The notes under the pieces are model-generated. The model was not told the origin of the DNA and made no database searches. It saw nothing but the letters and a program-made list of their open reading frames with translations. From Streptomyces sp. BA2 (lineage in GTDB: Bacteria > Actinomycetota > Actinomycetes > Streptomycetales > Streptomycetaceae), in the NCBI RefSeq assembly GCF_009769735.1, contig NZ_WSRO01000002.1:7923001-7987000 (forward strand): a stretch of DNA of 64,000 bases, given 5' to 3'. A program made the position numbers and the translations under genes. This document shows, piece after piece, positions 43,500-52,079 of this stretch (position 1 is the first letter of the stretch; the number at the start of each line of letters is the position of its first letter).

Positions 43500-45290
43500 A
43501 TGTCTCACCTCCGTGCACCGGCAGCCCGCGCAGACCGCCGTGAGGGCGGGCGGCACGGCAGGCCCGGGAGCCGACCCGTCACGGTGCTGCCCGAGGCCCG
43601 GATACGACCCCAGCTCCTGCGCATCGCCGTCCTGCCCGCCGTCGCTGTGGCGCTCTGCGCCGGTGCCGCCGTGCTGTTCATCGTCCGGTCGGCCCCCCGC
43701 CCGCCCGAACCCGCGCTGCTCCTCATCCTCGCCGCCGCCGGGGCCATCAGCCTGGCCAGCGTCGTCATCGCGGCCGTCGCCGCCGACCGCACCGCGGCCT
43801 CCGTACGCGAACGGGTCGGCACCCTGCGCCGCACCACCGCGCGCGGACAGGCCGAGCTGCGGGAAGTCGTCGAGAAGCTGCGCCGCGGCGACGGCCCGCC
43901 CGCACACAGGACTCCCGCCAGATCCGCCGCGGAAGGCGACGACTTCGGGCTGCTCGCCGTCGAGCTGTCCCGGGCCCAGGACGTCGCCGTCACCGCCGTC
44001 GTGCAGGCCTCGCAGCTCTCCAGCCACGCGGGCAGCGAACAGAAGGTCGAGGTCTTCGTCAATCTGGCCCGGCGGCTGCAGTCCCTCGTACACCGCGAGA
44101 TCTCGATCCTCGACGAGCTGGAGAACGAGGTCGAGGACCCGGAGCTGCTCAAGGGCCTCTTCCACGTCGACCACCTGGCCACCCGCACCCGCAGGCACGC
44201 CGAGAACCTCGCCGTGCTCGGCGGCGCCATGTCGCGGCGCCAGTGGAGCAACCCCGTCTCGATGACGGAGGTGCTCCGCTCGGCCATCGCCGAGGTCGAG
44301 CAGTACTCACGGGTCAAGCTCGTGCCGCCGATCGCCGGCACCCTGCGCGGCCACGCCGTCGCCGACGTCATCCACCTCCTCGCCGAACTCGTCGAGAACG
44401 CCACGGTGTTCTCCGCCCCGCACACCCAAGTCCTGCTGCGCGCCAACCTGGTGACGGCCGGGCTCGCCGTCGAGGTCGAGGACCGCGGCCTCGGCATGCC
44501 GCTGACCGAGCAGAACAAGATGAACCACCTGCTCGCCGACCCGGACCAGGTCAACGTCGCGAGCCTCCTCCAGGACGGGCGGATCGGCCTCTACGTCGTC
44601 TCCGCGCTCGCCCGCAGGCACGGCATCGCGGTCCGCCTCCAGACCAACATCTACGGAGGCGTGCAGGCCGTACTGATCCTGCCGCAGGGCCTGTTGGGTG
44701 CCGAGCCCCAGAACGAGCCCGTCGCCGCGGGTCGCCCGCAGCGGGCCCCGGAAGCCGCACCGCCGGTCACTCACGGAGGTGCACGCGAACCGGCCCAGGC
44801 GCCCGCACCGGCTCCCCACCCGGAACCGGTGGCCGTGCCCCGGCAGCCGCAGCGGGACGTGCCCCCGCCCCCGCCGCCCGCCGCACGGCACGCTCCCGTG
44901 GCCCACGGATCCCCGCCCGCCCCGCTGCCCGTACGGGGCAGGGAGGGCAGGCCGACGCCGGCCGAAGCCGTGCCGGGGATCCGGCCGGAGGACCGGCAGG
45001 CCGCCGCCGAGAACGCCTGTGCGCCGCCGACCCCTCTCAACGGCGGCGCCGTACGCGGCCGGGTGGGAAAGCCCCAACTGCCCAAGCGGCGCGCCCAGGA
45101 ACACATCGCGCCCCAGTTGCGGGACGCGCCGTCGCCCCGCCCGGAGAGCGAACACCACGTCGGGCACGACCCGGGCCTGATGGCCGCCTTCCAGCGCGGC
45201 ATCGGACTCGCCGCCGCGCAGGAGCCGCGCGACCCGGCACCCGGACCGGACCTCGACGCCCCCCGCGACGGGGGCGACCAGGGTGGCTGA
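43500..45290 (+). CDS. cvnA: Conservon protein CvnA, sensor-like ATPase
   Basis: This 596-residue membrane protein is the first member of a conservon. Two transmembrane helices lie at about residues 39-65 and 73-95. A coiled-coil region and a four-helix part follow, then a GHKL ATP-binding domain (LLAELVENATVFSAPHTQV, EDRGLGMPLTEQN, GRIGLYVVSALARRHG, about residues 285-400). The last 190 residues are Pro/Ala-rich and disordered. A phospho-acceptor His is not obvious. In other conservons CvnA works with CvnB, CvnC and the GTPase CvnD as a membrane complex resembling G-protein-coupled signalling. Confidence 0.9.
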   Translation: MSHLRAPAARADRREGGRHGRPGSRPVTVLPEARIRPQLLRIAVLPAVAVALCAGAAVLFIVRSAPRPPEPALLLILAAAGAISLASVVIAAVAADRTAASVRERVGTLRRTTARGQAELREVVEKLRRGDGPPAHRTPARSAAEGDDFGLLAVELSRAQDVAVTAVVQASQLSSHAGSEQKVEVFVNLARRLQSLVHREISILDELENEVEDPELLKGLFHVDHLATRTRRHAENLAVLGGAMSRRQWSNPVSMTEVLRSAIAEVEQYSRVKLVPPIAGTLRGHAVADVIHLLAELVENATVFSAPHTQVLLRANLVTAGLAVEVEDRGLGMPLTEQNKMNHLLADPDQVNVASLLQDGRIGLYVVSALARRHGIAVRLQTNIYGGVQAVLILPQGLLGAEPQNEPVAAGRPQRAPEAAPPVTHGGAREPAQAPAPAPHPEPVAVPRQPQRDVPPPPPPAARHAPVAHGSPPAPLPVRGREGRPTPAEAVPGIRPEDRQAAAENACAPPTPLNGGAVRGRVGKPQLPKRRAQEHIAPQLRDAPSPRPESEHHVGHDPGLMAAFQRGIGLAAAQEPRDPAPGPDLDAPRDGGDQGG

Positions 45291-45357
45291 ACCGCACCAC
45301 CCCGCCAGCACCACGTCTGCCCCGGCAGACCCTCGTACCTCAAGGAGTCGATCCACC

Positions 45358-45792
45358 ATGGCGAGCGATGCGCCGACCGGGCAGGTATCCGACCTCGACT
45401 GGCTGATGAGCGGACTCGTGCAGCGCGTGCCGCACACCCACAGCGCGGTCCTGCTCTCCTCCGACGGGCTCGTGAAGTCGGTCCATGGCCTCGACCCGGA
45501 CAGCGCCGACCACATGGCGGCCCTCGCCTCCGGGCTCTACTCACTGGGGCGCAGCGCGGGCATCCGGTTCGGGGACGGCGGCGACGTACGCCAGGTCGTC
45601 GTGGAACTCGACTCCACCCTCCTGTTCGTCTCCACGGCGGGCTCCGGCACCTGTCTCGCGGTGCTCGCCGGGCGCGACGCGGACGCGGCGGTGCTCGGCT
45701 ACGAGATGACGATGCTGGTCAAGAGCGTGCGCCCCTACCTCCTCACCGCACCTCGGCAACCCGCCGGTGAACCCGCCCCGATGAGGCATTGA
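45358..45792 (+). CDS. cvnB: Conservon protein CvnB, Roadblock/LC7 domain
   Basis: This 144-residue cytoplasmic protein has a single Roadblock/LC7 domain: LDWLMSGLVQRVPHTHSAVLLSSDGLVKSVHG at the start and a TLLFVSTAGSGTCLAVLAG strand pair later. Such proteins bind small GTPases and often act as GTPase-activating factors, here presumably for CvnD. ATG at 45358 follows AAGGAG by 10 bases. Its stop overlaps the TTG start of cvnC. Confidence 0.93.
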   Translation: MASDAPTGQVSDLDWLMSGLVQRVPHTHSAVLLSSDGLVKSVHGLDPDSADHMAALASGLYSLGRSAGIRFGDGGDVRQVVVELDSTLLFVSTAGSGTCLAVLAGRDADAAVLGYEMTMLVKSVRPYLLTAPRQPAGEPAPMRH

Positions 45793-46166
45793 GCGTGGCG
45801 GCCCCGCACGACGGGCCATGGCTCGACGAATCCGCCGGACGGCTCGTCCGGCCCTACACGGTCAGCGACGGGCGGACCAGACCGACCGCCCAACTGGACC
45901 TCCTGACCCAGGTGATGGCCACCGGAGGCCCGGTCACCGGCTACCTCGGGCCCGAGCACACGGAGGCGCTCGGGCTCTGCGCGGCACCCACATCGGTCGC
46001 GGAGATCGCGGCGCAGCTGAAGCTGCCGGCGGTCGTGACCAAAGTGCTGCTCTCCGATCTCGTCGACTGCGGGGCGCTCACCCTGAGAGCCCCGGACTTC
46101 TACCACAACCCCACCGACCGGTCCCTGTTGGAGGCAGTGCTCGATGGACTACGACGACAGCTCTGA
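45789..46166 (+). CDS. cvnC: Conservon protein CvnC, DUF742
   Basis: This 125-residue DUF742 protein has a winged-helix-like fold (APTSVAEIAAQLKLPAVVTKVLLSDLVDCGAL) preceded by RLVRPYTVSDGRTRPTAQLDLLTQV, the family signature. It is a standard conservon partner that may link CvnB and CvnD. The start is TTG at 45789 overlapping the cvnB stop; GTG at 45795 is possible. Its 3' end overlaps cvnD by 23 bases. Confidence 0.92.
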   Translation: MSVAAPHDGPWLDESAGRLVRPYTVSDGRTRPTAQLDLLTQVMATGGPVTGYLGPEHTEALGLCAAPTSVAEIAAQLKLPAVVTKVLLSDLVDCGALTLRAPDFYHNPTDRSLLEAVLDGLRRQL

Positions 46167-46740
46167 CCCCTTCCCCACCGCACTGAAGATCCTGGTCGCG
46201 GGAGGTTTCGGGGTCGGCAAGACGACCTTCGTGGGCGCGGTGAGCGAAATCGCGCCGCTGAGCACGGAGGAGCTCCTCACCACGGTCAGCGAGGGCACCG
46301 ACGATCTGTCGGGCGTCGAGAACAAGACCACGACGACCGTGGCCATGGACTTCGGGCGCATCACCCTCGACCCGGAGCACGTGCTCTACCTCTTCGGAAC
46401 GCCCGGCCAGGAACGCTTCTGGTTCATGTGGGACGAACTCTCCGAAGGCGCGCTCGGCGCGGTGGTCCTCGCCGACACCCGCCGCCTTGAGGACTGCTTC
46501 GCGGCGGTGGACTTCTTCGAGCAGCGCGGCATGGGATTCATCGTCGCGATCAACGAATTCGACGGCGCCCACCGCTATGAGCCCGAAGAGGTGCGTTCCG
46601 CCATCGACCTGGATCCGCAGGTGCCCGTCGTGCGATGCGACGCGCGGATCTCCAGTTCGGGCATCGCCACCCTCCTCACCCTCGTCAAACACCTCCTCGC
46701 CCACGCCCCGGCCGCCCCGAGCTACGGAGCCCACACCTGA
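46144..46740 (+). CDS. cvnD: Conservon GTPase CvnD
   Basis: This 198-residue small GTP-binding protein has the P loop GGFGVGKTT at residues 20-28. The DxxG switch is replaced by MDFGRI plus GTPGQERFWFMW, and the guanine-specificity motif NKxD appears as NEFD, as in other ATP/GTP-binding conservon proteins. It is thought to cycle under control of CvnA and CvnB and to signal to development or secondary metabolism. The ATG overlaps cvnC, and its stop overlaps the next start (TGATG). Confidence 0.93.
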   Translation: MDYDDSSDPFPTALKILVAGGFGVGKTTFVGAVSEIAPLSTEELLTTVSEGTDDLSGVENKTTTTVAMDFGRITLDPEHVLYLFGTPGQERFWFMWDELSEGALGAVVLADTRRLEDCFAAVDFFEQRGMGFIVAINEFDGAHRYEPEEVRSAIDLDPQVPVVRCDARISSSGIATLLTLVKHLLAHAPAAPSYGAHT

Positions 46741-47309
46741 TGTACGACTCGACCGCACCCCTGCTGCTCACTCCCGTCGACACGGAGGCGCCGAGCCGGG
46801 TGCGGCGGCTGCGCAGACTCGGCATAGGACTCCGTCCGGACGTCGCCTTCGACGCCTTCGCCGACCGCCTGGCCGAGGTCACAGGAGCGCCGTACTCCAT
46901 GGTCAACTTCATTGACGAGAACCGGCAGTTCTTCGCGGGCCTGCACACCCCTGACGACGACGGCGCCGGCTCCGAGCTGACCGCCACGGCGGCCGCGGAG
47001 AACGCGGCGTTCCGGTACATGGCGCGCGATTACGGGTACTGCCCGCATGTGATCGTGCGGCGCAAGGCCCTCGTGCTGGAGGACGTCTGCGACTACCCGC
47101 GCTTCGCGGGGAACCCGGTGGTCGACGAGATCGGCATCCGCTCCTACCTGGGCGCCCCGCTCATCGACCGCACGGGCATCGCGCTCGGCACCATCTGCGT
47201 GGTGGACGTCGAGCCCCGGCCCTGGGGCAGAGCGGGTCTGGAGACGATCAAGGCGATGGCGGCGGAGCTGATCGAGCAGATTCACCGCCGGGAGGACGGC
47301 GGGATCTGA
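46740..47309 (+). CDS. GAF-domain protein, fifth gene of the conservon
   Basis: This 189-residue protein has one GAF domain of about 150 residues (FADRLAEVTGAPYSMVNFIDENRQFFAGL, ... YLGAPLIDRTGIALGTICVVDVEPRPW). GAF domains bind small ligands or cofactors. The position, overlapping the cvnD stop, makes it part of the conservon operon as a possible sensing component in place of the cytochrome P450 genes that extend some S. coelicolor conservons. A single Cys-Pro-His (GYCPHVIV) sits in the ligand pocket region. Confidence 0.88.
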   Translation: MYDSTAPLLLTPVDTEAPSRVRRLRRLGIGLRPDVAFDAFADRLAEVTGAPYSMVNFIDENRQFFAGLHTPDDDGAGSELTATAAAENAAFRYMARDYGYCPHVIVRRKALVLEDVCDYPRFAGNPVVDEIGIRSYLGAPLIDRTGIALGTICVVDVEPRPWGRAGLETIKAMAAELIEQIHRREDGGI

Positions 47310-47336
47310 CGGCGCGATCTGGCGCCCTTTTGACGC

Positions 47337-49226
47337 TCACACCTCCAGCAGGGTGCCGTCGGGGAAGCGGACGCGGACGGTGTCGCCGTCCACCGTGCAA
47401 GTGATGGACTCCCGCAACGCCGTTGGCTGGACGGTGTCTTGAGACAGTACGACCAGGGTTACGTGGGTGCTCTCGCCGCCCGCGTGGCCGGCGAAGGTCA
47501 GATACGGCGTGGCCGAGTGCGGTCCGTAGGCATTGGCCGCCACCTCCCGGGCGATGCCCGCCGCCCCCTCGTCCCAGCCGTGGAGCGCGACGACGGCACT
47601 GGTCAGCCCGGCTTCCGTACGGGTGAGGGCCCAGCCGGGCCCCTGCTCGGCGTACGGCTGTGCCTCGTCGGCGACCGCGTAGCCGCCCTCGCGTACCGTC
47701 ACGCCTGCCGGGGCCTCGACGCGGTGGACGCGGATCTCCCAGGGGCCGTGCAGCGCACTGGTCGACGCGATGGGGAACTCGCCTTCGATACCCGGCAGTT
47801 GTGCGTCGTGACGGGAGGAGGCCACGCGTCCCTCGCACCGCACCGGGTGGATGCGGCGGCGGCGTGAGGGAGAGCCGTCCGGCGCGAGGAGCGCGAGGTG
47901 GTTGTCAACGGTGCGTTCCCATGCGCTCGGGGCTGTCTCGGGGGCGGTCGCCGTGGAGTAGCCGAACTTGGCGTAGTGCGGGTCGTCGGCCGCGGGGCCT
48001 TCCAGGGGGTTGTGGTCGCTGCCGTGGTTGATCAGGCGGACGATGCCGTCGTGCCGCGTGCCGTGCAGGAGCCAGCCGGGCTGGGGGAGCGCCGTGTACT
48101 GATCGGACTCCTCGACGGGCAGCGGGAGTTCGCGCTCCGTCCACACCGGGTGGTCGGCGGGCAGCAGCAGACCGAGGAAGCCCTTGCTCGCCCAGTACGG
48201 GGACGCGGGACCCGAGTAGGCCTGGGTCGACGGCAGGAACGTCCCGTACCAGCCGAGCGGAAGCAGCCCGCGTTCGTCGGGGACGCCGCGCTCCACGAAG
48301 TGCCGCGCGGTGCCGGACGCGAGGCGCCGGGTGAGGCCGGGGGCCAGGGGCGTGCAGTCCGCCAGGGCGCCCATCCAGACGGGGGCGGTCGCCGCGAAGC
48401 GGTACGTCAGGGAGCGGCCCTGGTGGACGGGGGCGCCGTCGGCGCCGAAGAAGTGCGGGTAGATGGCGAGGAATTGGGTCAGGCGTTCCCTGTAGACCTT
48501 GGCGCGCCCCTCGGTGTCCTGGCCCGCCATGCGTGCCCAGAGCAGGGGGTACAGATGCATCGCCCAGCCGATGTAGTAGTCGAAGTTCCGCCCGTCGCCG
48601 TCGCTGTACCAGCCGTCGCCGCGGTACCAGACCTCGATGCGGTCGAGCCCGCCGTCGATGTCCGCCTTGCTGTACGGGGCGCCGACGGAGGCGAGGAACT
48701 GCTCGGACACCACCTGGAAGAGACGCCAGTTGTTGTCCCAGGTCTTGCCGCCGACGAAGCCGGAGAACCAGTCGACGACCCGCTCCTGGACCCGGACGTC
48801 GAGCTTGTCCCAGATCCAGGGGCGCGTCTCGTGCAGAGCGATCGCGATCGACGCCGCCTCCACCATCTGCTGCGAACAGTCACTGAGTTCGGGCCAGGCC
48901 TCACCGCCGGCGGCGTCGCGGTCCGTGCCCGTTGTCAGACCCTGCGCGTAGCGTTCGACGAGGTGAGGGTCCACCTCGCCGCCCGCTCCCGCGATCCGGA
49001 AGGAGGCGAGGAGGAATGACCGTGCGTATCCCTCAAGACCGTCCGACACGACCCCTGACCAACTGCCACGCCCCGGCAGTCGGTACTGCGCGAAGTTCGG
49101 CGTCGCGTACGGGACGAGCGCCTCCAGCTGCCGGTCGGCGAGCGCCTCCCAGTGGGAGCGGGTCCAGCCGGTGAGCGGGGAGAGGACCCGGTCGGTGGGC
49201 GGCAGGGCCAGGTGCGGTGCGGGCAT
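47337..49226 (-). CDS. DUF2264-domain protein
   Basis: This 629-residue protein matches the DUF2264 layout: an N-terminal alpha/alpha-barrel-like domain (SHWEALADRQLEALVPYATPNFAQYRLPGRGSWSGVVSDGLEGYARS) and a C-terminal beta-rich domain. Family members are linked to polysaccharide breakdown, probably unsaturated sugar or glycoside processing. No signal peptide is seen. It follows the family 8 lyase gene by 65 bases on the same strand, so the pair likely forms an operon in which this enzyme handles imported lyase products. The spacer carries a perfect 14-bp tandem duplication around the ribosome binding site (49232-49259). Confidence 0.85.
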   Translation of the reverse strand: MPAPHLALPPTDRVLSPLTGWTRSHWEALADRQLEALVPYATPNFAQYRLPGRGSWSGVVSDGLEGYARSFLLASFRIAGAGGEVDPHLVERYAQGLTTGTDRDAAGGEAWPELSDCSQQMVEAASIAIALHETRPWIWDKLDVRVQERVVDWFSGFVGGKTWDNNWRLFQVVSEQFLASVGAPYSKADIDGGLDRIEVWYRGDGWYSDGDGRNFDYYIGWAMHLYPLLWARMAGQDTEGRAKVYRERLTQFLAIYPHFFGADGAPVHQGRSLTYRFAATAPVWMGALADCTPLAPGLTRRLASGTARHFVERGVPDERGLLPLGWYGTFLPSTQAYSGPASPYWASKGFLGLLLPADHPVWTERELPLPVEESDQYTALPQPGWLLHGTRHDGIVRLINHGSDHNPLEGPAADDPHYAKFGYSTATAPETAPSAWERTVDNHLALLAPDGSPSRRRRIHPVRCEGRVASSRHDAQLPGIEGEFPIASTSALHGPWEIRVHRVEAPAGVTVREGGYAVADEAQPYAEQGPGWALTRTEAGLTSAVVALHGWDEGAAGIAREVAANAYGPHSATPYLTFAGHAGGESTHVTLVVLSQDTVQPTALRESITCTVDGDTVRVRFPDGTLLEV

Positions 49227-49231
49227 GGCGG

Positions 49232-49259
49232 ATCCGTGCTTCCTAATCCGTGCTTCCTA
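49232..49259 (-). repeat. Tandem 14-bp duplication covering the DUF2264 ribosome binding site
   Basis: ATCCGTGCTTCCTA occurs twice in a row (49232-49245 and 49246-49259). On the minus strand each copy carries TAGGAAG, so the gene has two candidate ribosome binding sites about 12 and 26 bases before the ATG. Confidence 0.8.
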
Positions 49260-49291
49260 TGGGTGGGTCTTCCGGGGCGAGGGCGCGCCGG

Positions 49292-51733
49292 TCACCTCAG
49301 GTGTGCTGTGTGCGTGTGGCCTCGAGAGCCCTCGACGCGGACGGTGGCGACGGGGCGGCGGCCCGGGGCGACCGTGACCGTGTCGTCGGCGCGGACCACC
49401 TTCCGTACGGGGAAGGGCAGTTCCAGGGTGACCGTCGTGCCGGTGCGGCCCGGGTCGGCCACGGCCAGCGATATGCCGTCGCCGCCGCGTCGCGTGATCA
49501 CGGTGCAGGGGCCCGAGGCCGTGATCCCGGCCGCGCTGCCAGGACCCCAGAAGTGCGCGGTGAGGAGTCCGTGACGGCGGGCCTCGACGGCCTGGGCGGT
49601 GGCGTTGTTGGCGACGATGCGGACCGGCCGTGAGCGGGCCCAGACTGCGGTCGCGGTGGCGCTCGCGCCGGGGAGGAGGACATAGGCGTACGAGGACGCG
49701 GCGGGGGAGACACCGTGGTCGAGCCACAGGGTCAGATAGCGGCGGGTGACCGGAGCGGTGCTGCCTCCGGTGTCCGCGCCCGTGTTGATCGCCCGCCAGG
49801 TGCCGGTCCGTGTCTCGCGCAGGGCGTTGAGGCGGGGGCCGTCCTGGCCGGGGGACGGCTGGGCGGGGTCGTCGGGGAAGACGTAGCCGCCGGTGCCGTC
49901 CAGGTGGGCCCAGCGGGCTCCGGGCAGGGGCGCCGACCAGCCGGTGTGCGAGGGCTTGCGCCGTCCGTCGACCGTGAGCCGGGGTGCGCCGTCCTCGTAC
50001 AGGTTCCGGTTCTCGACGACCGTCTCGATGGTGCGGCCGTCGCTCGCGGTGATGTCCGCGCCGAGGGCGATGACCGCGTTGTCCAGGAAGAACCACGCCT
50101 TCCTGGCCCGCAGCGTGCTGCCGTCGGCGAGGAGTTCCATCGCGGAGGCGCCGAACCTCCCGTCGAGCACCGCGCCGCCCGCGACGGCGTTCTTCGGCCG
50201 GTAGGTCCCCGTACCGCCGCCCGTGCCGATGTCGGCGCGCTTGCGGGTGTCCACGGTGGTGCCCGGCAGGCGGTATGGATCGACCGTCGCCCAGAAGCCG
50301 TCCCCGAACTGCCCCAGGTCGTCGCCGTCGTACAGATAGGCCATGCCGTCGCCGGTGTACCAGCCGTGCAGGTTCTCGCCGTTGCCCGCCTCGTACGCGG
50401 CGATGCGCTTCGAGGAGAGCGAGAGCGTGAGCGCCCAGCCGGGGCGGCGGTGCACGACGCGGTCCATGTCAGCGAATGCGAAGTGCCCGGTGAGCCGGTC
50501 GGTGGCCGGTACGGCGGGGTCGTCGAGGACGGCCTTGGCACGGGCGAGAGCGGGGACGCCCACGAGGCTCAGGTAGGGGTGGGTCTTGTTGCGGCGGATC
50601 CATCCCTTGGCAAGGGCGCGCCAGCGTTCGGCGTACGCGGCGGGGGCTCCGTTCGCCAGCTGCAGGATGTTGGTGATGGCCGCCGCGCCGTCCTTGTGGT
50701 CCGGTGCCTTCTCGCGGGAGGTCGCACGGCCGCGCACCGCGTCCATCATCAGTCCGTCGAAGACCACCGGCGAGAAGGTCCGGTCCACCGCCTCGTACAG
50801 CACGGACGTCTTCGGGTCGGTGACGGCCCACTCGGAGTCCGCGAGCAGCGCGATCAGCTGTCCCGCGCTGCCGAGCAGGACACTGCCGTACGTACCCGTG
50901 TACGCGACGGAGCCGTGCTGCACGAACGACCCGTCCTCGTAGAATCCGTCGCCCGAAGTGACGTACGTGAACAGGCTGTTCCTGCCCTTGTCCCGGACGT
51001 CGGACAGACCGTCGCGTGCGAGGGCCAGCGTGGCGGCGTCCTTCGCGAGGAGGCCGCGCAGGGCCACGATGACGGCCTTGTCGGCGCGGTTGGCGCCCGT
51101 CTCCGACAGGGTCTGGGCGTTGGTGCGGCGGTCCGGGTCCGGGCAGAACTTCGCCACCGTGGAGACGTACTTCGCCAGGTCGGCCGCGGGGACCTTCTCG
51201 CGCAGCAGCACGCATGTGTCCATCAGGGCGCGGGGTGCGCCGATCTCCCAGAACCACCAGTTTCCGGATTCGGGGCGACCCGGGTTGTAGGCGTCGGTGT
51301 GCAGGAAGCGCAGGGCTTCGAGCAGGGTGTCCGCCGCTTCGGCGCTGTCGCTGAGGGAGGTGCCGGGTGTGGCCCAGGCCGTCGCGATCGTGCGCAGCCG
51401 GGTGTAGCTCTGGCCGAAGTTGCCCGGGTCCTTCGCGGGGGAGAGGTCGGCCCACAGCGCGCTGCGGCCCGCGGACCGGTCCAAGCCCCGCCACCAGCCC
51501 GCCGCCTGGGTGTCAAGGACCTTCAGCGCCGCCGCGAAGTCCGGGTCGGCGGCGTCGAACTCGCCGCCGGTGAGTTGCGCTGCCGCGCGGGTGAGCAGGG
51601 TGCCGAACGGGTCCGCGTCCGGGGCGGCCCACGCCGTGCCGCCGGCGGCCGGGGCCACCAGGGCGGATGCGGCGCTCGCGGCGAGGAGGGTGCGGCGGCT
51701 GGGACCGGTGGAGCCGGAGCGGGGCGTGCGCAT
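49292..51733 (-). CDS. Secreted polysaccharide lyase family 8 (hyaluronate/chondroitin/xanthan lyase-like)
   Basis: This 813-residue secreted enzyme has a twin-arginine signal peptide (SRRTLLAASAASALVAPAAGGTAWA, cleaved about residue 36). The alpha/alpha toroid catalytic domain contains NWWFWEIGAPRAL, TGANRADK and the hallmark YEDGSFVQHGSVAYTGTYGSVLL, with the catalytic His and Tyr. Beta-sandwich domains follow to the C-terminus. Family 8 lyases cut acidic polysaccharides such as hyaluronan, chondroitin or xanthan by beta-elimination; the exact substrate is not clear. GGGAG lies 6 bases before ATG at 51733. It is upstream of, and likely co-transcribed with, the DUF2264 gene. Confidence 0.92.
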   Translation of the reverse strand: MRTPRSGSTGPSRRTLLAASAASALVAPAAGGTAWAAPDADPFGTLLTRAAAQLTGGEFDAADPDFAAALKVLDTQAAGWWRGLDRSAGRSALWADLSPAKDPGNFGQSYTRLRTIATAWATPGTSLSDSAEAADTLLEALRFLHTDAYNPGRPESGNWWFWEIGAPRALMDTCVLLREKVPAADLAKYVSTVAKFCPDPDRRTNAQTLSETGANRADKAVIVALRGLLAKDAATLALARDGLSDVRDKGRNSLFTYVTSGDGFYEDGSFVQHGSVAYTGTYGSVLLGSAGQLIALLADSEWAVTDPKTSVLYEAVDRTFSPVVFDGLMMDAVRGRATSREKAPDHKDGAAAITNILQLANGAPAAYAERWRALAKGWIRRNKTHPYLSLVGVPALARAKAVLDDPAVPATDRLTGHFAFADMDRVVHRRPGWALTLSLSSKRIAAYEAGNGENLHGWYTGDGMAYLYDGDDLGQFGDGFWATVDPYRLPGTTVDTRKRADIGTGGGTGTYRPKNAVAGGAVLDGRFGASAMELLADGSTLRARKAWFFLDNAVIALGADITASDGRTIETVVENRNLYEDGAPRLTVDGRRKPSHTGWSAPLPGARWAHLDGTGGYVFPDDPAQPSPGQDGPRLNALRETRTGTWRAINTGADTGGSTAPVTRRYLTLWLDHGVSPAASSYAYVLLPGASATATAVWARSRPVRIVANNATAQAVEARRHGLLTAHFWGPGSAAGITASGPCTVITRRGGDGISLAVADPGRTGTTVTLELPFPVRKVVRADDTVTVAPGRRPVATVRVEGSRGHTHTAHLR

Positions 51734-52079
51734 GGGGAACTCCCGTGAGGCGTCGGGGCATCGGGGCGTCGGGTGTGCGGGGTGTTCTGGGTGTGCAGGG
51801 TGTTCGGGGCGCGGGGGAGTGAGGGCAGTGCGGGCTGGTGTGATGTCGCGACAGCATGTAAGCGGTTGCTATGCCGCGCAAGAGGGCCGGGAATCTTTCT
51901 ACGTTCTTTCTGTCCCTGCATGGCCTCGGCAAGGGGCCGTCGAGGGTTAACCGGTTACTTCACCGCGCTCCTGCGGTACGTGCTCGGTGGTTCACGTACC
52001 GTCCCCTAGGTCGTGTCCCCGATGCCTTTCCGGGACATTCCCGATGGTGTGGGGATGGGGCACTTGGTCAGCTGTTCTC
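51734..52079. promoter_or_regulatory. Divergent intergenic region with LacI-type boxes and inverted repeats
   Basis: 346 bases between the lyase (-) and the serine hydrolase (+). It holds GTAAGCGGTTGC (51858-51869), TTAACCGGTTAC (51947-51958, around a TAACCGGTTA palindrome), and a 9-bp inverted repeat CGGTACGTG / CACGTACCG (51974-51982 and 51993-52001). The first two resemble LacI-family operators with a central CG. The stretch next to the lyase is rich in GGGTGT-like repeats. No LacI gene is in the window. Confidence 0.5.
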
